From: an uncultured Candidatus Poseidoniales archaeon
Lineage (GTDB): Archaea; Thermoplasmatota; Poseidoniia; Poseidoniales; Thalassarchaeaceae
Length of the DNA stretch: 64,000 nt
Reading direction: 5' to 3'
Assembly (NCBI GenBank): GCA_902593945.1
Contig: CACJKA010000006.1
Coordinates: 1 to 64,000 of the forward strand
The notes beneath the pieces were generated by a model that was given only the letters and a program-made list of their open reading frames with translations, had not been told where the DNA came from and did no database searches. Shown piece after piece: positions 16,269 to 24,727 of this stretch. The position numbers were made by a program, and so were the translations under genes. Each line of letters opens with the position of its first letter. Position 1 is the stretch's first letter.

Positions 16269-18938
16269 ATGAAGAGAGCCGATACAACTCGCTTGGTTCT
16301 AATTTTATTGTTACTTTCTTTGATCCCTCCTGCTGTATCTGCGGCTGTAGATGTATCAATTTCAGCATCTCCTACGTCTCAAGAAGCGGACTCCGATAAT
16401 CCTGCTGAATATGACATAACAGTGACAAATACAGGTGATGACGACATTACTGTAACTCTTACCACATCCCAAGCTGCTGATTGTAATGGTTTTACTTCAA
16501 ACGTAGAACAAGTTAGTGGAACAATCGAATCAGGTTCTAGCGAAACAGTCCTCCTTACAGTATCTGTGAATGAACAGGCTAGTGGTGAATGTGAAACTAC
16601 AGTTACAGTATCTGCAACAGGAGCAACTCCTGGTCAACCAAAAACCGATGACGTAAAAGTCACTACTACTGCGGGAGATGGAGGGCTATATTCCGTAACT
16701 TTGACTGTTGATGATCAGACAGTAACTTATGATGGCGAAGAGGATGAAGTAGTTTGGGAAGTTGATGTAGAGAATACTGGTGAACAGCAAGAAAATATAC
16801 AACTTGAAATGAGCTCTGATAATGATTGTGAATCTGATGAACTAGACGCAACCGTCAACCCGACTACTGTTCAGTTAGACTCTGGAGACTCAACAACAGT
16901 TGATGTTACAGTAGATTTGCCTGATGGCTCATCAACAGAAGCTGGAATCCATTGTTTCATAATTAAGGCTACAGTAACAAATGACCCTAATGCTGCAGAT
17001 CCTGCTGAAGACAATTTAACTTTAACAGTAAATATCCCTGAAGTAAAGGAATGTGACCCCTCATTACAATTCACATCCATGAGTTTGAATCCTGGTGAAA
17101 CAGGAAATAATAGATTTACCGTTGAGAATATTGGAAACACAGAGTGGACAGTTACAGCAAAAGCAGTAGCAGATAATTTTGATGTCTCGGATTGGGTTGA
17201 TTTTTCACCACCTTCGAATGCATTACTCGGTGAGAAAAATACTGCAGATGACAGACATACATTTGAGTTCCAAGTAACACCTGATGATTCAGTGGAAGCA
17301 AGTACCCAAGTCCCAATAAAAATACAAGGTAGATCAGGTACTGATGTCGGTTGTGAGAAGATAATGACATTAAATGTTGGGCAATCATATGATGCTTCGG
17401 CATCTTTGAGTAAATCCTCTCTTTCCAATGTTGAACCGGGTACTTCAAAATCTGTGACTATGACAATCACTAATGAGGGCAATGGCGTTGATACAATCCA
17501 AGTTAATGCAGCAAATGTTCCTTCTGGTTGGCAAGTTTCATTTTCACAATCATCTGTTACGCTTGCAAGTGGGAATCAAGGTAGTTTGACTATTGATGTC
17601 GCTGTACCTGAAGGTGCTGATGCAGGTTCAGATAGCATTACCTTCAATGTAGGTCATGGAGGAGGCTCTACGCCTTATGACTCGAAAACTCTAACGGTTT
17701 CTGTAGCCCAAGTTCATGATTTGAGCACCTCTATTATTTCAGACTCCCAGAAAGGTAAATCAGAGCAGATTATTAGTTTCCCGATTGAGATTACAAATAC
17801 TGGAAATGTGAATGATAATTTCAAGTTACAAGCCTGTGATCCAAATGACGTAACGGGTTGTAATGATCCTCTATGGGAATCATCTTTTTCCAATTCTCAA
17901 GGTTCCACAATTACTCAAATAAACATTGAATCCGGAGCAACAAAGACGGTTTATTTGGATGTTACAATTGAGGGAGAAGAGAATGGGGACAGGGCATCAG
18001 TTTCTGCAGTCATAACTATCTTTGGAACGGACAAGTCTTCATCTCATGAGTTCACAATTTCAGTTTCAAACTTTAATTATGGTATGAGTATAACACCGGT
18101 TAGTCCCGGAGAAATTCCTGATGAATTACAAGTCCAGCTTCCGCCCGGCGGAATAGGCTCTGTTTCTTTTTGGGTTGAAAATATTGGCGACTTCCCTAAT
18201 GGTGATAATGCTGTGATTACAGTTACTGGAATGGAATCTACCGTTCTGCGTACTTTGAAGGTAAGTGGCGTAACTACAGATGAATCATTCCATGTTGATG
18301 TAGGACCTGAGAATCGTGTAATGGTGACGCTTGATTTCGAGGTTTTAGAGGGAGTCCAAAGTGGGGCTTCTGGAATGATTAAGGTTTCAGCATCTTCAGA
18401 ACTTAATGCTATAGAAAGTACACATGTAGATCTATTAGTTGATGTCATCACTATACATGATCTCAGGTTCACTATCGAAGAAGAAACTTCCAAGACTGTT
18501 ACGTACCCTGAGAAGGCAATTTTCACAATTTTTGTTACTAACCATGGCAATATTGAAGAAACTGTTGTTATTGAATCTTCAGAAGCACTGAGATTCTGGT
18601 CTGTCAATGCAGTTGAAGATGAATTCAAATTGGCTCCTGGTGAAACAAGAGAAGTAGAAGTTCGAGTAACTCCTCCTAATGATTTAATCCAAGATGATAC
18701 TTATGATTTTACAATTATTGTAATGCCAAAAGGACTTCCGGTGGCGGGGCAACCTCTAGACCTATCTGTTACTGCTGAGATTTCTATTGGGATATCTTTC
18801 CTCTCTGACGACATGGTCCAGATTCTAGGCTGGGGAGGTATCTTAATCGGCGGACTGCTCGTCATTATTCTTTTCCTCAGGTCTAGGAAAGAGAGCCAAA
18901 GAATAATGAAAGCTCTTGAACTTGAATCCGAACGTTAA
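16269..18938 (+). CDS. Membrane-anchored surface protein built of seven Ig-like (NEW3/CARDB-type) repeats
   Basis: The 889-aa product has a signal peptide (LVLILLLLSLIPPAVSA) and a C-terminal membrane helix (about 846-869) followed by a short basic/acidic inner tail. Between them, seven repeats of roughly 100-130 aa each carry a hydrophobic-x-N-x-G-N/D signature: TVTNTGDDD, VENTGEQ, VENIGNT, TITNEGNG, EITNTGNV, VENIGDF, VTNHGNI. This is the archaeal NEW3/CARDB-like Ig fold, also present in the stalk of the adjacent subtilase. No catalytic motif is seen. A stalk, adhesin or scaffold next to the protease is the likely role. Acidic, Thr-rich composition fits a surface location. Confidence 0.87.
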   Translation: MKRADTTRLVLILLLLSLIPPAVSAAVDVSISASPTSQEADSDNPAEYDITVTNTGDDDITVTLTTSQAADCNGFTSNVEQVSGTIESGSSETVLLTVSVNEQASGECETTVTVSATGATPGQPKTDDVKVTTTAGDGGLYSVTLTVDDQTVTYDGEEDEVVWEVDVENTGEQQENIQLEMSSDNDCESDELDATVNPTTVQLDSGDSTTVDVTVDLPDGSSTEAGIHCFIIKATVTNDPNAADPAEDNLTLTVNIPEVKECDPSLQFTSMSLNPGETGNNRFTVENIGNTEWTVTAKAVADNFDVSDWVDFSPPSNALLGEKNTADDRHTFEFQVTPDDSVEASTQVPIKIQGRSGTDVGCEKIMTLNVGQSYDASASLSKSSLSNVEPGTSKSVTMTITNEGNGVDTIQVNAANVPSGWQVSFSQSSVTLASGNQGSLTIDVAVPEGADAGSDSITFNVGHGGGSTPYDSKTLTVSVAQVHDLSTSIISDSQKGKSEQIISFPIEITNTGNVNDNFKLQACDPNDVTGCNDPLWESSFSNSQGSTITQINIESGATKTVYLDVTIEGEENGDRASVSAVITIFGTDKSSSHEFTISVSNFNYGMSITPVSPGEIPDELQVQLPPGGIGSVSFWVENIGDFPNGDNAVITVTGMESTVLRTLKVSGVTTDESFHVDVGPENRVMVTLDFEVLEGVQSGASGMIKVSASSELNAIESTHVDLLVDVITIHDLRFTIEEETSKTVTYPEKAIFTIFVTNHGNIEETVVIESSEALRFWSVNAVEDEFKLAPGETREVEVRVTPPNDLIQDDTYDFTIIVMPKGLPVAGQPLDLSVTAEISIGISFLSDDMVQILGWGGILIGGLLVIILFLRSRKESQRIMKALELESER

Positions 18939-18950
18939 CTACTAAGTTGA

Positions 18951-18994
18951 GGCCCACTGTTAGGTTACACTTATTGCCCTATTTTTAGTGGGCC
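18951..18994 (+). terminator. Inverted repeat after the Ig-like repeat gene
   Basis: GGCCCACT (18951-18958) and AGTGGGCC (18987-18994) form a perfect 8-bp inverted repeat around a 28-nt loop that is T-rich at its end (CCCTATTTTT). It lies 13 nt after the stop of the Ig-like repeat gene and upstream of nuoA. Termination or a 5' leader structure of the nuo operon are both possible. Confidence 0.5.
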
Positions 18995-19001
18995 ATACTA
19001 A

Positions 19002-19018
19002 CGGTCCCGAAGGGACCG
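19002..19018 (+). promoter_or_regulatory. Compact GC-rich hairpin immediately upstream of nuoA
   Basis: CGGTCCC-GAA-GGGACCG is a perfect 7-bp stem with a 3-nt loop, conspicuous in this AT-rich DNA. It ends 4 nt before the GTG at 19023 and 13 nt before the ATG at 19032. If transcribed it would cap the nuo leader and could affect ribosome access or RNA stability; as DNA it could be a palindromic operator. Only the structure is seen. Confidence 0.6.
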
Positions 19019-19031
19019 GGTTGTGAGCCCT

Positions 19032-19484
19032 ATGACATCCGTCTCCGAAGCCTATCTTGCACTAGCAGTAATGACTTTGGTTGGTATCGGTTTTCCAGTA
19101 GGAAGTTTCGTAGCTTCAAGACTTTTGAGGCCTGTTGTTGATCCAAATAATCCAACAAAAACTCGTTCCTGGTTACTTCCTGGTTATGAGGTAGATCAAT
19201 CATTATATGTTCGTCGTGAGAGTACCTATGAGTGTGGTTCTGCACCAGTTGGTGAGGCACACATTAATTTCCACTTTCAATACTACTGGTATGCAATTAT
19301 ATTCTTAGTATTCGATATAGCTTTTATGTTTCTAGCATTTGGTGGAATAATATCCATACAAGATGTTGACGTTACATCTAGGGCTGAGATTATGGGTGCT
19401 TTGACTACAATGTCAATCTTCATTTTACTTATGGGCCTAGGGGTTTGGCACGTATTCAGGAAAAGAGGAAGAATATACATTTGA
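19032..19484 (+). CDS. nuoA: NADH-quinone oxidoreductase-type subunit A
   Basis: This is a three-helix membrane subunit of complex I near the quinone cavity. It shows the family signature YECGSAPVG followed by H-x-N-FHFQYYWYAIIFLVFD. The product is about 150 aa from ATG 19032; a GTG at 19023 gives 153 aa. It is the first gene of a twelve-gene operon in canonical order A-B-C-D-H-I-J-J-K-L-M-N. Two hairpins lie in its leader. The family call is secure. Confidence 0.95.
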   Translation: MTSVSEAYLALAVMTLVGIGFPVGSFVASRLLRPVVDPNNPTKTRSWLLPGYEVDQSLYVRRESTYECGSAPVGEAHINFHFQYYWYAIIFLVFDIAFMFLAFGGIISIQDVDVTSRAEIMGALTTMSIFILLMGLGVWHVFRKRGRIYI

Positions 19485-19493
19485 GGTGGTTGC

Positions 19494-20090
19494 ATGGCAG
19501 ACGATACACAAAATTATTCTATGTTTAGCAGTAGACTATTAGTCGATACAGTCGGAGATGTTACAGATGAAGCATTGAAGTCTAGTAGATTGAAAGATGT
19601 GATTGGTGTATTAGCAGGACGTCTATTCAATTGGGGACAGAGAAAATCTCTCTTCCCCTTACATCTTGGGATAAAGTGCTGTGCATTGGAAATGGCTGCT
19701 GCGGGAGCAAGTAGATTCGACGCAGAACGTTTTGGAGTTTTCTTTCGCTCTAGTCCAAGGCAATGTGATGTACTACTAGTAAACGGACCTATCAGCAAGA
19801 AATTTGCAGACCCCATAGTACGTCTTTGGGAACAAATGCCTGAGCCCAAATGGTGTATTGCTATGGGAGAATGTGCTATCTCTGGAGGGCCTTATTTTCA
19901 ATCCTACAATATTCTAGAAGGGGTAGATACAATCATTCCTGTTGATGTATATATTCCTGGTTGCCCCCCAAGACCCGAGGCTTTAATCGACGGTTTCGGC
20001 AAATTGAGAGAGAAAATAATTCGAATTGGCGCTATGCCAAGCCATTCAAGATTAGAAAGCGAAGCTCCTGTGATTATCGGAGATGCATGA
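19494..20090 (+). CDS. nuoB: NADH-quinone oxidoreductase-type subunit B (N2 cluster)
   Basis: This peripheral-arm subunit carries the terminal 4Fe-4S cluster N2, which passes electrons to quinone. The ligand cysteines are visible: the adjacent pair in KCCALEMAAAG, Cys in AMGECAISGG and Cys in YIPGCPPRPEA. The product is 198 aa, with a short extra N-terminus. A GAGGTGGT Shine-Dalgarno precedes the ATG, 9 nt after nuoA. All N2 ligands are present, so the cluster should be functional. Confidence 0.97.
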   Translation: MADDTQNYSMFSSRLLVDTVGDVTDEALKSSRLKDVIGVLAGRLFNWGQRKSLFPLHLGIKCCALEMAAAGASRFDAERFGVFFRSSPRQCDVLLVNGPISKKFADPIVRLWEQMPEPKWCIAMGECAISGGPYFQSYNILEGVDTIIPVDVYIPGCPPRPEALIDGFGKLREKIIRIGAMPSHSRLESEAPVIIGDA

Positions 20091-20099
20091 GGGATAATT

Positions 20100-20753
20100 A
20101 TGAGGATAGTTTCGGAAAAAGCACAACAAGAGGCGGCTGAGAAATTAGTCGCTTCTCTGAATAAGATGGATGGGGTCGAATCATCGTTAGATATTCGTAC
20201 TAGTGGTACTCAGAATAGACCGATTGTTAATGCATCAGTTTCTCCTGAAAACTGGAGAAAGGTTGCTGAACAACTCAAAGAAAAACATTTGGTTGACCAT
20301 TGTTCTATGATCACAGGTATTCATTGGCCGGAATCTTCAGATAAGAAATGGGAAGTTGTTTACCATTTCTTGAGAACAGGAATTAGAGATCCTGTTATTG
20401 AAGAAGGCCTTGTAATACCAAACATTGTCGATTTTTCAAAAGTAAAGGGCAAGAATGTTCCTTTAGAAATTCAAATCAGTGTCAAGATTGGAGAGACAAG
20501 AACGCCTTCAGTGGCTAGTGTGCAAGACCTTTGGGTTGGAGCAGATTGGAATGAAAAAGAGACTTGGGACTTAGTTGGTATTGATTTCGAAGGACATGAT
20601 GGAATGAGGAGAGTTCTAAATCCGCATGAGTCTCCAGTCGGTTTCCATCCGCTTCAGAAACAACATAAATTACGATATCATGGATTCGAAGAAATGTACG
20701 ATGACGCTCAAGGTTTTATGCGTAAACCAGTCGATTCTAGTAGAGTAAAGTAG
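20100..20753 (+). CDS. nuoC: NADH-quinone oxidoreductase-type subunit C
   Basis: This is a 30-kDa-subunit homologue of the peripheral arm (217 aa). The diagnostic C-terminal block VGADWNEKETWDLVGIDFEGH followed by MRRVLNPH is present. The N-terminal 90 residues form the usual alpha/beta domain but are divergent. It is separate from nuoD and not fused as in E. coli. It starts 9 nt after nuoB behind GAGGGATAATT. Confidence 0.95.
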   Translation: MRIVSEKAQQEAAEKLVASLNKMDGVESSLDIRTSGTQNRPIVNASVSPENWRKVAEQLKEKHLVDHCSMITGIHWPESSDKKWEVVYHFLRTGIRDPVIEEGLVIPNIVDFSKVKGKNVPLEIQISVKIGETRTPSVASVQDLWVGADWNEKETWDLVGIDFEGHDGMRRVLNPHESPVGFHPLQKQHKLRYHGFEEMYDDAQGFMRKPVDSSRVK

Positions 20754-20762
20754 GTGAAAAAA

Positions 20763-21899
20763 ATGGCAGAAATGTGGATTTCAATGGGCCCTCAGCACCC
20801 GATGACCCATGGTCTTTGGACTTTGAAAGTTAAAGTCGATGGAGAAACGGTAGTAGATACAGAACCTGATCTTGGTTACATTCATCGAGGTGTTGAAAAA
20901 ATATGCGAGTCACGTGATTTCACACAGATTACTACTTATTGCGATAGACTCTGTTATGCATCGGCAAATACTTGGTCTCATGCTTACATCTATGCTGCAG
21001 AAGACTTACTCGAAGTCGAAGTTCCTGAGAGGGCGGAATATATTCGCTTGGTAGCTGTTGAGATTCAAAGGATAGCAAGTCATTTGATGTGGCTTGGTGC
21101 TTATGGTCCTGATATTGGAAATCTTAGTGTAATGGTTTGGTGTCTACGTGAAAGAGAGATGATGATGGACTTATTACAAGAATTGGGCGGTTCTAGGATG
21201 CATTATAATTTCCCTCGTATTGGTGGTGTCAAAAGAGACTTACCCCATGGTTTTGCCCTTAGAGCTAGACACAAACTAAAACTATTTTTGGATAGAATCC
21301 AAGAATATGAGGCACTTTTTGATGAATCAACTGTATTCTTAATTCGTAGCCAAGGAGTAGGTTATGCTAAACCTGAAGAAATGATTAATCACGGTGTTTC
21401 GGGACCTAATATTCGTGCAGCAGGAGTAAATCACGATATACGTTCATCTCATCCCTATTCAGTATATTCTGAGTTAGATTGGGAGCCAGCAGTGGAACGT
21501 TCTTCGATAAAGGGCGCGGACTGTTATGACAGATATAGGATTAGAGTTGAAGAAATGCGACAAAGTGCAAATCTAGTTCTGCAAGCATTAGATAAAATTC
21601 CAGGAGGGGCTGAAACATATCACGAACCAGGAGATCCTAAGATAATTGGCAAGGCCCCAACTCGTGCCCCAGAGGGCACATCAGGTTCACATCACTTTGA
21701 AGATAGTCGAGGTGAATCAATGTTCTACATTGCCGGTGGAGGAGAGGGCCGTGGCAAGATGCCTTATCGTGTTTCAATTCGTTCCCCTATGTTCATTACA
21801 ATTCCATATGCTTCAAAGTGCATGATTGGATACAAGGTAGCAGACATTCCTGCAATAATGGGGTCATTCGACCCTTGTATCGGCGAGACAGATAGGTGA
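20763..21899 (+). CDS. nuoD: NADH-quinone oxidoreductase-type subunit D
   Basis: This 49-kDa-subunit homologue forms the quinone site with NuoB. ATG 20763 sits 6 nt after AGGTG and is preferred over the GTG at 20754. The motifs GPQHPMTHG, EPDLGYIHRGVEK and RIASHLMWLG are present, and the end is SFDPCIGETDR. The quinone-site His of QHP and Tyr in the YCDRL segment are retained. The hydrogenase-type CxxC pairs are absent, except one Cys in the final DPC. The length of 378 aa is normal. Confidence 0.97.
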   Translation: MAEMWISMGPQHPMTHGLWTLKVKVDGETVVDTEPDLGYIHRGVEKICESRDFTQITTYCDRLCYASANTWSHAYIYAAEDLLEVEVPERAEYIRLVAVEIQRIASHLMWLGAYGPDIGNLSVMVWCLREREMMMDLLQELGGSRMHYNFPRIGGVKRDLPHGFALRARHKLKLFLDRIQEYEALFDESTVFLIRSQGVGYAKPEEMINHGVSGPNIRAAGVNHDIRSSHPYSVYSELDWEPAVERSSIKGADCYDRYRIRVEEMRQSANLVLQALDKIPGGAETYHEPGDPKIIGKAPTRAPEGTSGSHHFEDSRGESMFYIAGGGEGRGKMPYRVSIRSPMFITIPYASKCMIGYKVADIPAIMGSFDPCIGETDR

Positions 21900-21909
21900 G
21901 GTGATAAAT

Positions 21910-23472
21910 ATGGCAAGCAGTGATTGGTTAGATGTTCGTGGTTGGACAGAATCACTCATAGGTTGGTCAATGGACAAAACTCATGACGCCCTCCCCTCAA
22001 ATGATATAGATTTGCAATTTTCTATTACAAGGCCAAGATGGTTTTTAGAAGAACCAATAGTTATCGGTTCTGAAATTAATCTTCAGTCCGGATTTGCAGA
22101 TATCCAACCCTCATTAGAAGCATTCTTTGTTTCAACTATAATGTGTACAGTGGTTTTCGCTACAATGATGCTGACTTTGATGGTCGTTCCTTACATTGAG
22201 AGGAAATTTATTGGCAGATTAATGGATAGAATTGGTGCAACAACTTCATTGAGAAGTTTGTGGATTGGAGAAGGCCCATCTACAGCAGGAGATTGGTGGA
22301 ATAAATTACCAATGGGAATGGGGGCTCCAATAGGTATGGTGAATAAGAGTTTAAATTCTGCTTTTGGCAATAGTCACCATTTGGAAACAATTGATAGAGT
22401 CGGAAATCGAGGATATCATGGAATTTGGTTCTTATTCCCTGGTTTCTTTCAAGCATTGGCAGATTTCCTGAAGTTCGCCACAAAAGAGCACCTTATCCCT
22501 GAAAAGGCCGATAAATTAGTTTTTGAAGTTGCACCTGTGATTATTATTGCAACCACAATAATGTGCTATGCATTCATTCCCTTTGGTCCGCATATATGGG
22601 CCGCTAATCCTGATCTTTCTCTACTATTCTTAATGGCAATTTTCGGAGTTGCTCCTCTTGGAGTATTCTTTGCTGGTTGGGCATCAAACAACAAATATAC
22701 ATTAATTGGAGGCATGCGTTCTGCAGCGCAATTGACAGCTTATGAGATACCTCTGTTAATTACCGTACTTTCGATTGCAGTCATTAGTGGTTCTTTCAAT
22801 ATTATCGAGATTGTAGATTTCCAGATTCAAACTTCTGATACATGGAATCTATTTATGCTTCCTCTGGGTGCTGCACTTTTCTTGATAACAATGATTGCAG
22901 AAGTTGAAAGAATCCCATTCGATATGCCTGAGGCAGAAGCAGAACTTGTTGAAGGATGGTGGACAGAGTACGGAGGAATCCGTTGGGGACTAATGTTCGC
23001 AGTAGAAATGATGAGAGCCTATGCAGCTTGTATCTTATTCGCTATGTTTTTCCTTGGCGGATGGGAGTTCCCATTCCAAGATACACTTTCTGGCATACCA
23101 GTTATTGGCACTATAGTTGATTTGATACCAGGGTTAGTAGTTGTTCTACTCAAAGCTTGGCTACTTTTCGCATTCTTTGTTTGGGTTCGTGCATCGCTAC
23201 ATAGAATTAGAACAGACCAGATATTAGAGTTCGGTTGGAGATACTTGCTCCCACTTTCAATCTTGAATCTAGCAATTGCAATGTATCTACGGCTAGAAGT
23301 ATGGACAGGTACAAGTTGGCCAATATGGGCCCCTCCCGTGATTACAATTCTAGGGATAATTCTGTTTGTTGTGTATGCAATAGATGAAGACAAAGATGCA
23401 TTAGAGTACTCAAGAAGGCCGTACAATACCCAAACATTGGATAAAGCATATCCAGGAAGTAGAAGAGATTAG
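21910..23472 (+). CDS. nuoH: NADH-quinone oxidoreductase-type subunit H with long N-terminus and insertion
   Basis: This membrane subunit connects the quinone cavity to the proton-pumping arm. ATG 21910 follows GAGGTGAT. At 520 aa it is far longer than the usual 320-350. An extra N-terminal segment of about 70 polar residues precedes the first helix. After the conserved ERKFIGRLMDRIG, about 70 non-standard residues (Gly/Asn/Trp-rich, around SLNSAFGNSHHLETIDR) intervene before PGFFQALADFLKFATKE, which is normally nearly contiguous. The loop EVERIPFDMPEAEAELVEG is intact, so the protein should be functional. The insertion would lie near the quinone-facing loop. Confidence 0.95.
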   Translation: MASSDWLDVRGWTESLIGWSMDKTHDALPSNDIDLQFSITRPRWFLEEPIVIGSEINLQSGFADIQPSLEAFFVSTIMCTVVFATMMLTLMVVPYIERKFIGRLMDRIGATTSLRSLWIGEGPSTAGDWWNKLPMGMGAPIGMVNKSLNSAFGNSHHLETIDRVGNRGYHGIWFLFPGFFQALADFLKFATKEHLIPEKADKLVFEVAPVIIIATTIMCYAFIPFGPHIWAANPDLSLLFLMAIFGVAPLGVFFAGWASNNKYTLIGGMRSAAQLTAYEIPLLITVLSIAVISGSFNIIEIVDFQIQTSDTWNLFMLPLGAALFLITMIAEVERIPFDMPEAEAELVEGWWTEYGGIRWGLMFAVEMMRAYAACILFAMFFLGGWEFPFQDTLSGIPVIGTIVDLIPGLVVVLLKAWLLFAFFVWVRASLHRIRTDQILEFGWRYLLPLSILNLAIAMYLRLEVWTGTSWPIWAPPVITILGIILFVVYAIDEDKDALEYSRRPYNTQTLDKAYPGSRRD

Positions 23473-23483
23473 GAGGTGAAATA

Positions 23484-24452
23484 ATGGATTACAATACAGG
23501 ACACCCTCATGCAACACCAAATTTTAGAAATTTAGTAATTAAACCTATGTGGATTACTTTGAAAACAGCTCTTCGGACAGTTCCATATATCGGTAAAGCA
23601 AAATTTTTGAAAAATAATTACCATGGTCAGAAAGCAAATCTGGCAGATGAATTTACTTTGGAAAGAATCGGAGAAGATCATCCTTCTTCTGGACAAATAT
23701 ATGCTGCTGATAGAGAATCATCGCCAGCTCTTCCTTTCCTAGAAAGACCGGTGACAATCATGTATCCATATGAAAGACTCGAGGATATGGAACCCTGGCT
23801 CTTTGTTCCAGGAAACTATAATGGAAGAATAGGAATTGTTTGGGAAACTTGCACAGCATGTAAAGCATGTGTGAAAGCCTGTCCCAATGACTGCCTTCAC
23901 ATGACTTCAGAAACTAGAGTCAATGTTCTTGATACAACTGATGAAGGAGATGAGTGGCATGGACTTGGAAGCGAAATAGAATCTGGAGGTCTAGCAGCTA
24001 GGAGAAAAGAGGATTTCGAAGAAATCGAGAGTTTTGATTTAATGCATGAACACACAGCTCCTCCGCAACAATATGATTTTGCAGAAGTCATTGATGTTAG
24101 TGGTGATAAAGCAACAGTTCGCTGGCAAGACGGCTCAGGCATTGAGTCAGTTGAGATGGCATCTCTAAAACCAGCAGAAGTAGATATTGTCTCAGGAAGA
24201 ATCGATATTGGAAGATGTATGTTCTGTGGTTTGTGCGCAGAAGCGTGTCCTTTCGAATCATTCTTCATGTCCAATGAATATGATGGAATGTCCGGATATA
24301 CTAGAGAAGATCTTTGGTTCGATGCAGATCGAACTAGATTACTTCCTGTAGTTCATCAGGAAAGGGTAGACATGGAATTAGCTAAGAGAGCTCAGAAAGA
24401 GAAAACTAAGCGTGAGAAGAAAGCTGCTAAGGCTGCTCAATCGGAGGCATGA
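23484..24452 (+). CDS. nuoI: NADH-quinone oxidoreductase-type subunit I with inserted SH3-like segment
   Basis: This is a ferredoxin-type subunit holding two 4Fe-4S clusters. Both binding motifs are complete: CTACKACVKACP (about 123-134) and CMFCGLCAEACP (about 245-256). In ordinary NuoI they are about 40 residues apart; here they are about 120 apart. The extra stretch is an acidic linker followed by VIDVSGDKATVRWQDG-type alternation that looks like a small SH3/KOW-like barrel. A basic Lys/Ala tail ends the protein. It is 322 aa against the usual 150-200. A perfect GGAGGTGA lies before the ATG. Confidence 0.93.
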   Translation: MDYNTGHPHATPNFRNLVIKPMWITLKTALRTVPYIGKAKFLKNNYHGQKANLADEFTLERIGEDHPSSGQIYAADRESSPALPFLERPVTIMYPYERLEDMEPWLFVPGNYNGRIGIVWETCTACKACVKACPNDCLHMTSETRVNVLDTTDEGDEWHGLGSEIESGGLAARRKEDFEEIESFDLMHEHTAPPQQYDFAEVIDVSGDKATVRWQDGSGIESVEMASLKPAEVDIVSGRIDIGRCMFCGLCAEACPFESFFMSNEYDGMSGYTREDLWFDADRTRLLPVVHQERVDMELAKRAQKEKTKREKKAAKAAQSEA

Positions 24453-24457
24453 TTTTT

Positions 24458-24727
24458 ATGGCAATAGATTTTGAAGCGATTGTTTTTGTTATTCTTTCAT
24501 CTGCTGCAATTATTGGCGCTTTGGGGTGTGTTTATGCTAGAAGAGTAGCTCATTCTCTCCTCTCGCTTATGCTTACATTCCTAGCAGTTGCTGGAGTAAT
24601 GGTTATGGCCTCCGCAGAAATGTTGGCAGCAATACAAATTTTAGTTTATCTTGGTTCTGTAATGCTTGTGGTTCAATTCGGTGTAATGCTCACTCGTCGT
24701 CAAATTCAAGAAGGTGATATTCAATGA
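24458..24727 (+). CDS. nuoJ1: NADH-quinone oxidoreductase-type subunit J, N-terminal half
   Basis: The 89-aa product has three helices matching the first half of NuoJ, including the AEMLAAIQILVYLGSVMLVVQFGVML segment that carries the conserved pi-bulge helix. ATG 24458 is preferred because GGAGG lies 10 nt upstream; the ATG at 24449 is only 1 nt from it. The frame ends exactly where nuoJ2 begins, so the ancestral nuoJ is split into two genes, as also known in haloarchaea. Confidence 0.92.
   Translation: MAIDFEAIVFVILSSAAIIGALGCVYARRVAHSLLSLMLTFLAVAGVMVMASAEMLAAIQILVYLGSVMLVVQFGVMLTRRQIQEGDIQ

Noticed and set aside
16666-17482. Several minus-strand ORFs within the Ig-like repeat gene
   Set aside because: No RBS, domain or plausible composition; the plus-strand frame is continuous with a signal peptide and membrane helix.
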